Below are positions 1 through 12,800 of a DNA stretch of 64,000 nt, in pieces. Under the pieces are notes generated by a model, which did not search any database, was not told where the DNA came from, and saw nothing but the letters and a program-made list of their open reading frames with translations. Position 1 is the stretch's first letter. Each line of letters begins with the position of its first letter. The translations under genes were made by a program, and so were the position numbers. Origin of the DNA: Capsaspora owczarzaki ATCC 30864. Lineage: Eukaryota; Opisthokonta; Filasterea. The stretch covers positions 1,326,885 through 1,390,884 of the forward strand of contig NW_011887299.1 of NCBI RefSeq assembly GCF_000151315.2, read 5' to 3'.

Positions 1-1397
1 GAGGTGGAAGACTCGCCCCAGGCGACAGTGTAGGAGAACGAGATGGTGATTCCGGGAGCGAGAATGGTGCTGCTGTCGTGGGTCAGCTTGACGTCCACAA
101 TCTGCTTGCCGTTGAAGCCAATGTCAAAGTGCCTGTGCGTCCAGATGGCGTACTGCACATCGGTGCGGTCATGGGTGCTCGCCTCATCGCCCGTCTGGTC
201 GTCGGGAACCACGGTTTCGCCGACGTTGTCCCAGATTGGCAGATCGTCGAGGTACATTTGGTACCAGTAGTGGTTGCGCACTGCATACACGAACGCGTCA
301 AAGTTGTCCTCTGTCAAGACGACCTGGCAGTAGGCCTTGCGTTCTGGCACGTCCACTGCGAGATCAAGAGAGTGTTTGGTGGTATGCAATCGTTGGGGAG
401 GGGGAGTTGTAGAGGTTGGGAGTGATGAGTGACAAGAACATAAAACGGGGAGACAACGAGTCTCATCGTGCTCTCACCGCCAAAGCGAATGTCGAGGCCC
501 GAGAACTCGAGATCGATGCCTTGCAATGCCTCTCCGATCGTTTCGTGCGGGTGGTCGATCGACGGCTTGGGACCGCGGCAGAACGGCAGCGAGAAGAAGT
601 TGTATGTTTCCTGGCGATTGTGATATGGGCCGACCGTGTTCATCCAGAGGACGACCTCGTCAAAGTTTTCGTACTGTCAAGCAACACACAGACGAGCGCA
701 CAGTGATAGACAGTGAGTTGAATACGCGTTGACAAAGAGAGAGAGAGAGAGAGGGAGAGAGAGAGAGATAGAGGGAGTGAGATTGCAATGGAAAGTCAAT
801 GAGACGTTTGCCTCCTTCCTCGTCCACCCAGGCCACCCCCCCTCCCAGCGCCCATCGCCCCGCGGCACTCGTGAGACAAGGCTCGTGGGCAGAGGACGGT
901 GTTCATCCACTTTGAGTGGACGTCGCTGCGATCAACCGCGAGAGAGAACCAAAGCGAGAAGCCACGTCGACTTCAGACAGACGGTCCCTCTGTTGCCAGC
1001 CCAGCAACCAAGATGCAGAAGCGGGTTTGCGTTGCTGTGGATGTGTCGATCGCTGAGATGGGTCGTTCCTCTGGGCAACCCCCCCGCCGAAGAGAGAGCG
1101 TCGGTGGTGCGGAAAGATGGACTTGCAATAAAAACCCAAAGAAAAAAGAAGCAAAAAAAAAAAAAAAAAAAAAAAAAGATCGCAGGAAAATTTCAATTGT
1201 TCAGATTTTCCATTTTGTTTTCACTCATCGCAAAGTCGCGCTGGGGTTTGACACAACATCTTATAATTATTATTGTTATTATTTTATTGCTTTGAAGGGG
1301 GAGGGGTTTTGACGTTTACCAGGTGGTCGTGCTCATCTGCAATGGCAACGGCAGCCAGCAGCGCGGCAACAACGAGCAGAGCGCCTCGCAGTCGCAT
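1..1397 (-). CDS. TM9SF3: TM9SF3-type nonaspanin, 5' part (partial)
   Basis: This is the N-terminal luminal part of a transmembrane-9 superfamily protein (Golgi/endosomal membrane, EMP70 family). Three exons are visible: 1320-1397, 478-673, and 355 down to the window edge. Exon 1 encodes a signal peptide starting [15 protein letters not shown] and ends ADEHDHL at phase 0. Exon 2 starts [18 protein letters not shown], contains [11 protein letters not shown] and ELEFSGLD-like text ([13 protein letters not shown]), and ends at phase 1. Exon 3 contains [20 protein letters not shown] and [14 protein letters not shown]. These blocks match the TM9SF3 luminal domain as I remember it, in the same order. 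The nine membrane spans lie beyond the window. Intron 1 (674-1319, 646 bp) is unusually long and holds GA repeats and an A25 run. The start was chosen because the signal peptide begins there; the upstream poly-Phe extension is only a translated T-run. Confidence 0.92.
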
Positions 1398-1984
1398 CGT
1401 GGGAACAAAAGAGAGAGAATAGAATAAAGAGAATATGAATAGAATCACGGAAGAGGGGAAGAGAAGAAGAAAAAAAAAACAGTCAAAAAAGCTCAGAAAC
1501 AAAAAAAAAAAAAAAAAAAAAAAGAAGACTGAAAAATGAAACAAACACAGATTCAATTCTGGATCAACTCACAATTGACCCAGAAAGGTGGGTGGATGGA
1601 AGGGAAGACAATGGATCAAAGCGATCTAGATCTAGTGGGTCGATTGTTCATAATCAGAATCAAAAGAACAAGAAGCGGAAAGAAGCGGAAAGAAGTGGAA
1701 AGCATTGGAAATTGCTGGACAAAGCAAACTCCTCCTCATCACAGATGTAGACGCAGATGCACGCAGTCAACACACCATGTCTTTCTCAAACTGCACAGAT
1801 TAGCAATTACAAAAAAACTCAAAAGCACCTCTCAGCAAAACCGCATAATCTCAGCAAATCCAAATTAAGCACCGTCACACCTTCTTTTTGTCCACAACTT
1901 GTCATCCTCTTCTTCTGAGCACCTGTTCGCACCGTTGCGTTCTGCGATAGACACATCGATACAGTTCTCGAGAATAATAGACGA
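1398..1984. promoter_or_regulatory. Divergent intergenic region between TM9SF3-like and STAND-like genes
   Basis: This 587-bp gap separates two divergent starts, so it must hold both promoters. It contains an A23 run at 1501-1523 and A-rich, GA-rich sequence. No clear TATA box or gene was seen. Confidence 0.5.
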
Positions 1985-4900
1985 ATGCGGTTGGCGACGC
2001 TGCTGTCTTCGCGGGATGCGCACGCGCTGCATGAGCTGGTGCTGCCAGTGTATGCGCGGTCGCCGCCGGCATTTCGCATGAACTTGGAGCTGTTCGACGT
2101 GAGCCCGCTGTGGTCGACCTACTACCACAACCAGCGCTGGGATGCGCCAAAGCCAGACGGACCTGCTTTGATGCCGACCACGGTGTTTGACAGGCACCTG
2201 GTCCCGCTGCTGCCAGCCATTCTGCTTGTACCGAGCGTCACTCACAACGATCTCGAGCGCTGCGACTCTCCTGCAAGCTCAACGACCACCACCGCCGCCG
2301 CCGCCGCCGTCATTCCTACGACGACTGCTACTACTACGAATGATGCTGCGAGTATCGCGAGCACATCGACCTCGGCCCAAGCCATGTCCGACGAGACGCC
2401 TGCGCCCCAGAATGACTCGTCTGCGTCAGCATTCACTCAATCTGAAGCTGAAGCGCGAGCTGAAGCAGCCAAATCGCAGAATCACAATCTGGAAGAAGAA
2501 GCAAACTCACCCGCGCAGAATGGTGATGCTCCATCGCAGGCGGAGAACAGCCAACCCACGACATCCGACCCGAATCAACCAGCCTCGAAATCTGAGAAAC
2601 CAGCAGCTACCTCAACTCCAACCACAACAATGACAAGCTCAAAGCCCTCGGTGCTGACCGCAGACATGTCGCCCCGTGAACGCCTGGTTGCATTCATGTC
2701 GCAGCCGGAATTGATTAAACAGGTGCAATTCTTGTCGGAAGATCGGCCGCAACAGACGAAGCTGCATGGCCCGGCCGTCTCACACGCTCTGAACGACCAT
2801 CGAGTGCTATGTGTGAATTGCATGATGAGTCACATACCGGGAGGGGCAGTGTTGCTGTCGGACGAGCAGGACGCCAACCTCGTCGCCGACCTCGCTTCGT
2901 TCGGTGCAAGCCCACCCAGGGCGACCGAGTGGCCGCGTTACATGTCGTGCAACGTATCGCACGCCATCGCGACCAGCCTCCATGCAACAATGCCCATCAG
3001 TTCTCGAGTGCCCATCCGAGACATTGTTTTTTCGCCCATTCCCTTTCCGACGCAAACCCTCCAGGGGCCGGCTTTCTCGGCACCATCCGACACAGCGTCC
3101 GTCTCGGCATCCATCCCGTCAACCACGCTTTCACCGCAGCTGAGCGAAGCCGCGCACGCATTCGATGCGCTTCAGCAGCTTCACTCGGACCCCTTGGTCG
3201 CGCACTTGCGGGAGGTTTGTGCCACGTTCGCCCTCGGCGGATGCAATCCCGCGCAATCAAAGCAAAAACAGTACTACAGAGTCAACAGCTCGGCGTACCG
3301 TGTGTATGAAGTGCCTCGCCCAGCGCCAATCACAAACCCCGCGCTGGATGTCGCCGCCATGGCAACTGCAATTCTGTCCGGCATGCAACAAGGCAGCCTT
3401 GTCTACATTGTGACGGATTCGTTGACAGAGGTCATGGAAGACTCGCCGGTCGAAGAGGAGTTGATTCGCATGCTTTCGGTCGCGCCCGGCTTGCCAGAAG
3501 CTCAAGCCGAGTATCGCGGGAACGAACCACGACTGGCCATGCACACGCTTCTGGATTCGACGCAGCCGTCGCCGTTGTCGCCGCTTCCGTTCCTCCGGTG
3601 CGTCGTGTTTTCTTCCCGCGTCTCGTCCAAGCTGACACGGCTATTGGTGCAACTGGGCGTCGAATGCGTGATTGCTCCAACTCTCAACCCCTCCCCGCAC
3701 ACGCTTGTGGCAATGAAGCTCTTTCTGGACCGGTTTATCTGCGACATCCAATGCACCAGCTTTCCTGAGGCGTTTGTGCAGGCGGCGCATGCGGTTGAAA
3801 ACAGCCGACCCAAGGATTCCCCTCCCGACAACTTTAGCATTCATCTTCCGCTCCCTGAATGTGAGTTTGCTTGAACGAACGAGATGCGCGTGTTTGTGTC
3901 AAGTTTACCGCCTTCTCACTTTGGTTGTGCTCCCTTTTTATTTTTATTTTATTTTATTTTTTGGCTGGTGATTCTGTCAGTGCTTTTGACTCCAGTTCCA
4001 CATTTGCCTCCTTCTTTGAAGCAAGAAGCGCAGGAGACGTCTGTCACGAAATCGGTGCTGGGGCAGACTGGTAAGACAACTTTTCGTTGTTGGCGGAATT
4101 CAATGAAACCCCAATCCTGACGCTTTTTTTTTGTTTGCTTTGCCTTCTTCTCGGTTGATGATGTTGGGTTGTTGCCCGCTTCTACCTGTTTGCGCTGTTC
4201 TCGCTCCAGCCAAGCTCCGCGTGCTCATAATCAGGCTCTCGTCCGTCCACGATGCGACTCCCGCGCAACGCAACGTCTGGGGTGGGCGTTTCCAGGTGAC
4301 TTTTTGCGACGCCGTCTACAAAGAGTGTACTGCCGAGTACCTGGAACAGCAATTGCATGCATACATGCCAGATGTGCTGCACATTTGCTACATGGATGCA
4401 GGCCCCATTGACTACAGGCGGTTTTCCCACCCGTTACGCCTGTCGGTGGACTTGGTGGAAGTTTTGCGACGCTACCAACAGCGGATGGAAGCGTTAGAGT
4501 TGCAGCGCATGGGAATGATTGTGCTTGGTTGCCCTACGCTGTATGCAGTGGGTAGAGCAGTTCACCGTGCTTCAATCGTGCCCATTGTGGTTTGCTTTGA
4601 AGGTAGTGCTGAACCCAAAACCAGCCTGCCCCAACGCTCGCGCGCGCTCGCCCGTGTCCATGTTCTCGTCCAGCGCAAAGTGACCATTCCGCTGCTTGCC
4701 CCGCCCATCGGTTTGGGTGACACGAACGTATTGGACCGACAACTGCAGCAGATGGCGAACGGCTTATTTGGCAATGCCAGTGCCGCGTCGTCCTATTGTG
4801 GACTTGTCGGCGCCAACCATCGCAACATGCAGTTGCGGATTGACGATCCTCATTGTCAAATGCACATTTTGACGTCCTCCGCAGTTGATTTTGTGCCAAA

Positions 4901-7900
4901 CTCGCGAGGCTCTGGAATTCTCAAGCAAAACGTAAATTTCGAGCTGCCAGACGCGTATCTCTTGTTCAACACTGAGCCGTCGACGTCAGTGCACTCGGAT
5001 CTTACAATGGTCCAGGTTATCTCTCAGATTCTGAGCATGTGTGCCCGTTGGTCTCCGCTTCTGGGAAAGCCCTCGCCCGCCCCAGCCTCAACTCCAGAAG
5101 CCCACTCCGTACTGGGCAAACCACCACTGACCTTCTTGCTGCTCACCAAAGCCGGGTACGGCAACAGTGCGGCGCGACAGCTGTTTTCTGCGTTCAGCAA
5201 CCTGGGTCAGCTGCCAAATGACCTCGTGCCCGTTCGGTTTCGGCTGTCAACCCTTGTCCAAAAACCAGCTACGGCCCTGCTGCGTCTGCTGCAATCGATC
5301 GGGCTCGACGTTGGTTTGCGGAGCTCGAGCGCAGAGGATGGCGAGACATTCTCCAGCGCCGCAAGTCGCATCCGCTCCCGAGTTGTCCTGTTTTTGGAAG
5401 GCTTGGATGAGTGGCTCGACGCCAATCCGAGTGCCTCCTCTGCGACCATTTGGGATGTACTCGGCGTGCAACCATTCTTTGTGCGGATTGTTGCGTCTGT
5501 CTCGGCGGACTTTGCTGCAGGCCGGATGAGTCTGGTTCGGCGCCTGCTGCTTCCTCCTGCAGCACTACCATCCTCCCTCGTGGTATTGTATGTTGTTTCG
5601 CCGTCCCATTGGAGTGACGGAGGCATCCACCGGGCCGTCAACCCCATCCTGGGGTTTGTGCAAAGCACTCCAGGGACATCAACCGAGGCAGGCACCAGCA
5701 CGTCCGACACGGCTGACATCCCGCGCTGGGCAAGGTTTGAGCACAAGCTGCAAGGCTCGTGTGACCCAGTCCCGCAGCCCATCTCTCATCGAGCGCGCTG
5801 GCCAGAAGAGCTGTACTTGCAGTTTCTGCGCTGCAATCCGTGGTCTGAGTGGTTTTTGCACGACCCTTGGACGGCTGTCGCGCTGTTTGTCTATCTCTTG
5901 CAACCATCGATTGGGCGGGGAATTGAGTCGCTCCAAAGTACCGCGTGGCTCGGACCTGCTCATCGGAAGGTGATACTAATGACTTGCATCCGGCAGAGCG
6001 CATGCGCAGCCCGTGCAGCGTGCGACGCGGCCTTGCAGGTGGAGTGGTCGCCTCTCGAGTTTTGCGAGAAGAGCGTGACTTTGCTGTCGCAGCTTGCCCT
6101 TCTCATGCAGGCAGTCAAGTGCAGCACGTTGCCGCTGGATTCCGACTTGACGACCGCAATGCAGTCGCTCAATCCCACAGTCGCAAAAGTGTGCTCAGTT
6201 GCACTTGCGGCACTTCCCGAACTGTGTGAGCTGCTTGCGACTGGTGTCATCCCGGGCAGCGCCTCTGGTAAGCTGTTGGCCATTTTGTACACCGACCCGT
6301 GGCGCACAATGCCCTTGTTTGTGCACACGCAGCACAAGGTCCTCGAGTTTGCAGACGACTTGCTTCGCGATGCGCTGATTGCCGAAATCGTGGTGCAGCC
6401 GACGCGAGACGCTGATTCGGTCACTTCGTCAGCCTTCTTGCCCTTCGAGTCCATCGAGCGTTTGGCGTTGCTTCGGCCAGAATGGGTTGGCAGCCGCACA
6501 TGCTTTTTGGCCATGACTTCGGACGAAGCGTTCGCATTCCGCGCGAGCTCGATCGACTTTCTGCGGCGCGTTTGTGGCGACCATAGTTCTGATGGGCACA
6601 GCTGTGAGACTGATGATGAACCGTTGACTGCCACGGACACTGCCACTGCGGGGCCTGCTGTACATGAGCAACAGGAGCTTTCAATCATGCGCGAGCAATT
6701 AGAAACGCTCGCGCAATCTCTGGCCCTCCCTCTGAAGGTGCTTCGCGACAGAGTCACCTCCGTCATCATGTCCATCTTGAACTGGTCTACTGGCCCCTCG
6801 GCTCACAAGTTTGAAGGGTTGCAGCTGGAGGGATACGACTGCTCGCACACCAACCTTTCGGGCGCCTGCCTGCAAAACGCGGAATTCCGCGACTGCAATC
6901 TCAGCCATGCCACACTGACTGGTGCTGTCCTCGATGGCGCCAAGTTCATTGGCACCAAGATCAGTTGCGCTCGAACCGAGGTCCAACCACATTGGGATGT
7001 GATGCCTGACCCCACCACCACCACCGCCAGCAACGCCGCATCCAAAGCAACGGCACCCTATATTGTTGCTTCGCACGTGACATTCCGCAACTCGGCGCTA
7101 ATCCTCGTCAGTACCCAAGGCTCTGTTGTCGTGTACGACACCAGGCAGCCTGGCTTGAAGGAAGTCTGCCGAGTTCAACTGCCCGACAATGTCGGAACGG
7201 TGCTTCACGTGGCATTCCAGAATTGCGAGTGCTCCGACACAGCGGGCATGGACCGATGTCGCATTCTTCTTGCGTGCAAGAGTCAGAAGCTGCTGCTTGT
7301 GCAATTCGCGCGACAGCCTGTCCCTGACGCTGCCGTGATGCTTGATATCCCGCCCACCATGGTCGCAGAGCTGGCCACGATGCAAGAGCACTCGTCATCG
7401 CAACCCAGCAACGCGTCTCCATCCCACCAAGAGTCTGGCCTGGTACACTTGGCACTTGCTCGCGATTTGGTTCATGTCGTGATGGTGTTTTACTTTCGCA
7501 CTGTAGTGATTGGGCGATTGAAAAGGACCCGTGCCTCTTTCACGCTCGATCACGCATCCGTCAAGCAGTTTTCTCCGGCACAAATGGCACGACCTGATTG
7601 CGCCGTGGCCTCCCATGTCAGGGTGACTGGCGCGGCCTTATCGGCGGATGCAACGACCCTGGTTGTCTTGCTGCATACATGCTGCGCCTTGCAGTTTACA
7701 CTGTCCCTGCCCGCTGTGGATGAAGGCGCTGTGGATGAAGGCGCCGAGGATTCATTTCCCAAGAACGACTCGAACAGCGAGATTGGTGCAGAGTTTTGTG
7801 GTCTGCTCGTGTCGAACACGGCACTAACATCAGCATCCTTCTGCACCAACCTCCAGCTCGTCGCAAGCACCTCATCCCAGTCCTTGCTTGTGTTTGACCT

Positions 7901-9704
7901 GTGCTCCAAGGATCACCTCCTCGATGCAGCTGAACTGAGGGATTTTGGCAACCAAACCGAATCGGACCAGCAGTATGGCATTGACGGCGTAACCGGCTTG
8001 GCGTTTTCGTCCCACCTTCGTGCTGTTCGTGCGTGCTCTTCTAGCGCCATGCAGTCTGCAAATTTCTTTCGACCGGTTGCGTTTCCGTCGGGCTTTCTGT
8101 GTACGGAAGAGAAGGAATCCCTTCAATTCTGGAGGCACGAACCTTTGCAGCGAATGGGAACGCTGCTCCTCCCAGCGGGTCACACGGGGGTCACGAGTGT
8201 CGCCATTGTCAGCCATGCTGCTTCCTTTTGCTCGGATTCCGAGCCCTCTGGTGAAGACATGGTGATTGTTTGCTGTGGAACGCGTGTCGTCGTGTTTCCG
8301 TCGTTCGAGGCTTGGCTCTGCGTTTCCAATCGCATCTCCCCGCCTTCGCTCACCACTCGCTCGGCTGCGCTTTGCCTGCCGTTCATGCACGTGAGCAAGC
8401 CACGTCAGTTTCCCCTCATCCAGCAAGCAACGGCGATGGCACTGTCGTTCCCCTCGAACGACGCGCCGCCCATTCTTGCCGTCGCTGGTCAAGGCACCGC
8501 TATTTACGTCCAGTTCCAATCGTTTGGCATCACGCACGTGAATGAATTGCACGCGCCTCCTGGCTCGCAGGTGGTTGCGCTCTCCTTCCATGCCGAGACC
8601 CAGGAGCTGTTGGTCAGCACAGACTCGTGGGTTCTCTCCTTCCGAATTTCAGATTGGGAAAGACTGTATGCGCGACGCACCCAGCCATGGGCTGCCCTTG
8701 CGCTGTTCTCTGAGGCAAACGCACAGCCACCGCCCGGCTGTCCGCGTCGCGCCGTCCAAGGGCTGGCGCAATACACGCTTTTGTTGACCGAGTCGCAGTT
8801 TGAAATTTCTCCACTGCGCAGTGCCAATATGCTCAACAGAGCCCTTCAGTTCCCGCGTGCAGCCTGTTTGATTGTGGGCGCCCCTTCCCCGATCCACCGC
8901 GCACAAAATTCCCTCTTCGCGGTCGGGTACTCGTCCGGAGATATTTTACTCTTTAACCTACGCACCCAAGAACGACGGGGAGAGCTGGCCGTGCAGGCAC
9001 GCCATGGCGCAGTGAAGAGCATGCGCGCTTCGGACGATGGCGTGTATCTCGCAGCGACCTTTGAGACGGGCAGCGTGGGCGTTTGGAATGTCCCGCGACG
9101 GACGCTGCTCTCCATGCATCGCGTTGTCTCTGCAGTAACTCCGCCCAGCCAGCTTTTTACGTTTGATGTGTCGTTTGCGGGCGGATCGCATTATTTTGTG
9201 GTATGCTTCCACTCGACCGAGTCCAGCCGTGTGCGCGTCCTGTCCACAATGAACGGTGCGTGCGTCGACATGCCAATCTCGCTCCCATCTCCCATCCACG
9301 CCACTTTGAGCATGGGCACGTCCAGTGGCGCAGCCTTAGCTGTCGTCCATGTTCTCTGCTTGGACGGCAGTCTGTACGTCTTCCATTTGAGCAACCTCGA
9401 ACGACAATTGAGCGCCCCAGACGAGCATTCGGCGTCCCGCTTCCTGTCCTCGTTCCGCAAATCCCGACGCCATCATCCTTCGGAAGCACGCGCAAGCTGC
9501 AGCCTTGTTGACGTCATGCGAGGTGTCGGTGGCTGGACAACCACAGGATCGCAAGGTTTGGAGAATGTCTTTGTTGACTCGCCGCTGCCATCGCAGAGTC
9601 TAGACAAGAGCCAGACCCGTCCTGTGGATGCTATGGATTCCAGCAACGATCGTTCGACAAATGTCGTGACTTTGGACGAGCCGACCGAGTCGGAGGACAT
9701 TTGA
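1985..9704 (+). CDS. STAND-like protein: CHAT-like, NACHT-like, pentapeptide and WD-like repeats
   Basis: One gene of three exons: 1985-3860 (phase 1), 3981-4070 (or 3996-4070, same frame), and 4210-9704. It encodes about 2,480 residues. Residues ~65-210 are low-complexity Ser/Thr/Ala/Glu. Residues ~537-602 (FLRCVVFSSRVSSKLTRLL onward) and ~656-780 (KLRVLIIRLSS, PDVLHICYMDAG, MIVLGCPTLYAVGRAV) resemble CHAT/caspase-like folds. Around residue 969, LLLTKAGYGNSAARQLF sits where a P-loop would be, and RVVLFLEGLDEW near residue 1046 looks like the NACHT Walker B block. Residues ~1522-1573 are pentapeptide repeats (TNLSGACLQNAEF, ATLTGAVLDGAKF). Roughly 1600-2390 holds degenerate WD-type blades. 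The usual P-loop lysine is Asn here. STAND proteins with this layout are signalling scaffolds in bacteria and some eukaryotes; the function here is inferred. The low-complexity first exon could in principle be a separate gene, but exon phase supports joining. Confidence 0.72.
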
Positions 9705-9806
9705 TTGAATTGTTTTTTTTCTTTTTGCCGGCCGTGTTTTGTATTTTTGCTTGAGAGTTTTGCGAGTTCGAATGTTGTACAATGGCTTGTCGATTAGTAG
9801 CAGTTT

Positions 9807-9812
9807 AATAAA
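9807..9812 (+). terminator. AATAAA poly(A) signal of the STAND-like gene
   Basis: A canonical AATAAA lies about 100 bases after the TGA stop at 9702-9704. The overlapping bases 9804-9809 read ATTAAA on the minus strand and could serve the convergent GPCR gene, whose stop is at 9900. Confidence 0.6.
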
Positions 9813-9899
9813 TAGAATCAATCAGAATGCATGCAATTGAGAAAATGCAAAAAAAAGGTGTTCAAGTGCTTGGCAGAAAATGTAACGGAAAAGCCTAAC

Positions 9900-12800
9900 T
9901 TAGGAGGCAGCAAGATACTCATTGGACTCGGCCGACGAAGAGGCCAGCGCGAGATCGACCGAAGTCATCGAATGGGCGCGCGACCGCAGCGAATCCGAGA
10001 CAGGTTCGGACAAAGCCGGATCGGAGTGAGCTGAGTGTGTGCCATTGGACAACCGTTTCGTTGTTGGTGGCGAACCAGGCACAGTCAAGAACCCAGAAGA
10101 AGAACTCAGCGATTGCATGGGAATGAGTTCGGACGTGGAATTCAATGTGGCGTCGGAACCGGCAGACAACGTGCTGGCGGAAGCAACGTGCTGGATGCCG
10201 ATCTGGACCTCCGAGAAGCGTTGTTGCGGAGCTTTTGGTGTTTCTGGAGACATTTCAGAGCCGTTGGCGGTTGGGGCCTGGGAAGCAGACTTCTTTTTCG
10301 CGGCTTTGGTCTTGCTACTCGAAGAAACGTCGTCCATGCCGCTATAAGGGTAGAGGAACATGGCAGAATTGATTCCCACGCTCGTATGCGACGATGACGA
10401 CTGGCTTTCACCATCGGTGGATGAATGTCGCCCATCCGCCCCATGAGCAGTATTGTGGCCGTTGGGCTTGCTGGCTCCGCCATTGGCGTTGGGTCCCGCG
10501 CCAGGATTGTTGGAATCAGCAGGGGAATCGCTCGGCTTTGCTCGGCCAATCAGCACCCGTGCGCCAGGCTTCTTTTGTTGCTTATCCACGGCCGCCTGGT
10601 GGGCATTGGCCAACGCCGCCTGGAGCTGAGGACGCAGAATGAGATGCACCTTGGGTACAAACAAGATCAGTAGAATAGCCATGGAGCCCAGAACCAGCAC
10701 ACAGCCGCGAATAATGACAAGCGGCGCATCATCCGACGAGGAGGTTGCACCGCCAATCAAGTAGTTGAGCGGTATCGTGATGACTCCGAGGAAAAGGATG
10801 AGCACGATGGCAAAGGCGATTTGTGAAGACTCGTTGAACTGAGACGGCAGCAGCCGAGTGCGCCACGCAAGGTAGGCGCCCCAAACCAGAAGCAGGCCGA
10901 TCGCAGCCACGTTCGCCAGCACGAACGGCAGGGAACTGGTGCAGTACGTGTTCATGACGACCAGCAATGGCGTGGAGCGCTCCCAGTCCATCTCCTCGGC
11001 AAACATGGAGCGGTCGACAACAGTCCATGCAATCAAGAGCGCAACGTCGCACAGCAGAAAGATCCCGATAATCTTGAGCAGAAAGACGTCCGTGAGGCCC
11101 TCTGATCGGCGCACCGAGGTCGCGTTGAACAGTCGATGGAGCCGATAAGTCTTGGCAAACAGGGCGCTGAACAACAGCATGATGGAGAATGACACCAGCC
11201 AGACACGCGAGGAACAAATGACGCTGTCGCGATCGGGGGGCGCAACAACCACCACGCCCGCGATTGTTACAAGCGCAATGCCCGTCAGAATAACAAGACA
11301 GAACAGGTACGACGCGGCCATCACCACCCGGTCTGTCCGGCGTGCAGTAATCAGAATGGTCGTCAGCGCGACAAGCAGCAGATTGACGGCAGCCAGTGCA
11401 TAGACCGCCTGTGCAGCCTGCTGAGCAGAATCACCTGCCTCGGAAGTGACTGGAGCCGCAAACACGCATGTTGCGCGCTCCTCCGTCTCTGCCAGCAGGT
11501 TGGCGGCAGCAGCCCAAATAGTGGCAGTGGTGGTGAGAAAGTCTGGCGAGAGCTTTGTCGGCAAGGAGGATTGGGAGGCGATTTCGCTCTGCAGCGAGGA
11601 GAGCATCACGGGCTCGAGCGAGGGTGCGGCGACAAGATTCGACGACGGGAATTGCAATCGTGCGGTACCGACCTCGTTCACAAGTGCAAGGTAAACCGGT
11701 GTGGTTGCGCGATTGGTTGCGCGGAGCCGCACCAGTCCGTTGGGCGCGTGGAAGCTCTGCGCGTACGCATACAGCTGAAGCTTGCTGGGCACGATGGAGG
11801 CTGCTGCATTCGCACTTTGCGCCCAGTACTTGACCGCCGTGTAGGCAGCAGCGCATCGCTGCGACAGCGTGTTATCGCTGCCACTGGCCTTGTAAAAGCT
11901 GGACGTGAACACGCTGTTCTCGGTCGTGGCTGTGGTATCGAGGTAGTCGGTCAGTACGAGGACGCCAGCGCAGTCCGCCGTGACATCCGCAGGCTCGAGA
12001 TTCATTGCAACAGTCGTGATGGTGCCCACAAAGTTGGGCTTGGTGGCCAAGGCCAGGACGAGTGTCGAGATGACACTCGCTGACGAGATGGTGGAGATGC
12101 AAGAATGCTTGGAAAAGCGGAATGGGCGAGTCGACGGGTCTACCGTCTGGTGCAGCATGGCGAGCGCTTGGAAGGACTGGCGAATGGCGGAAGGCTCGGT
12201 GTCTTGAGCAGAATAGATGACCACGCCGACCAGTGTGCAGTTGAGCGCTTGCAGCAGGTTTTGGGTGATGACGACTTGCTGCGTCACCTCGGCAGAAACC
12301 AAAGCTGCAACAAGCTGGTCAAGCACATGCGTCGTGTTGGCGATGGTGATTGACGTAGGTAGCGCATCGTCCTCGAAAGCGAGCGAGATGTAACTGATCC
12401 CCTTGCTCTGCGTCAGGAAGGCCAGCAAGGCGAGCATCCGCGATCCAAACTGCGGGCCAAAGGATGCAATCGTACCACTGCAGAAAATACCGCTATCGTG
12501 CGCAGCTGTCCAAACCAGCTTTTGAGAAGGCGGTATGGTGAGTGCTTCAGAGATGGCCTCGATCTCTCTCAATGTTGCAGCGGAACGAAGGGGCAAAAGA
12601 CTAGCGGCGCTCTCGACTTGGGACCGCGTCCAAGCGGAGATAGCCCCAAAGCCCTGCACGACATTCTCGTCGGAAAGATGTATGAGAAGCTGTTCGGCAG
12701 AGTAGGAGGCGTTGGACTGTGTATCAAAGATGCGCGGGAGAATCTGGACGGGGCCGCTGGAGCTGGCAAGGACAAGCCCGCCAGCAGCATTAATCTCGGC

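Noticed and set aside
1284-1396. Poly-Phe N-terminal extension of the TM9SF3-like frame
   Set aside because: It translates T-runs upstream of a good signal-peptide Met; noncoding leader is more likely.
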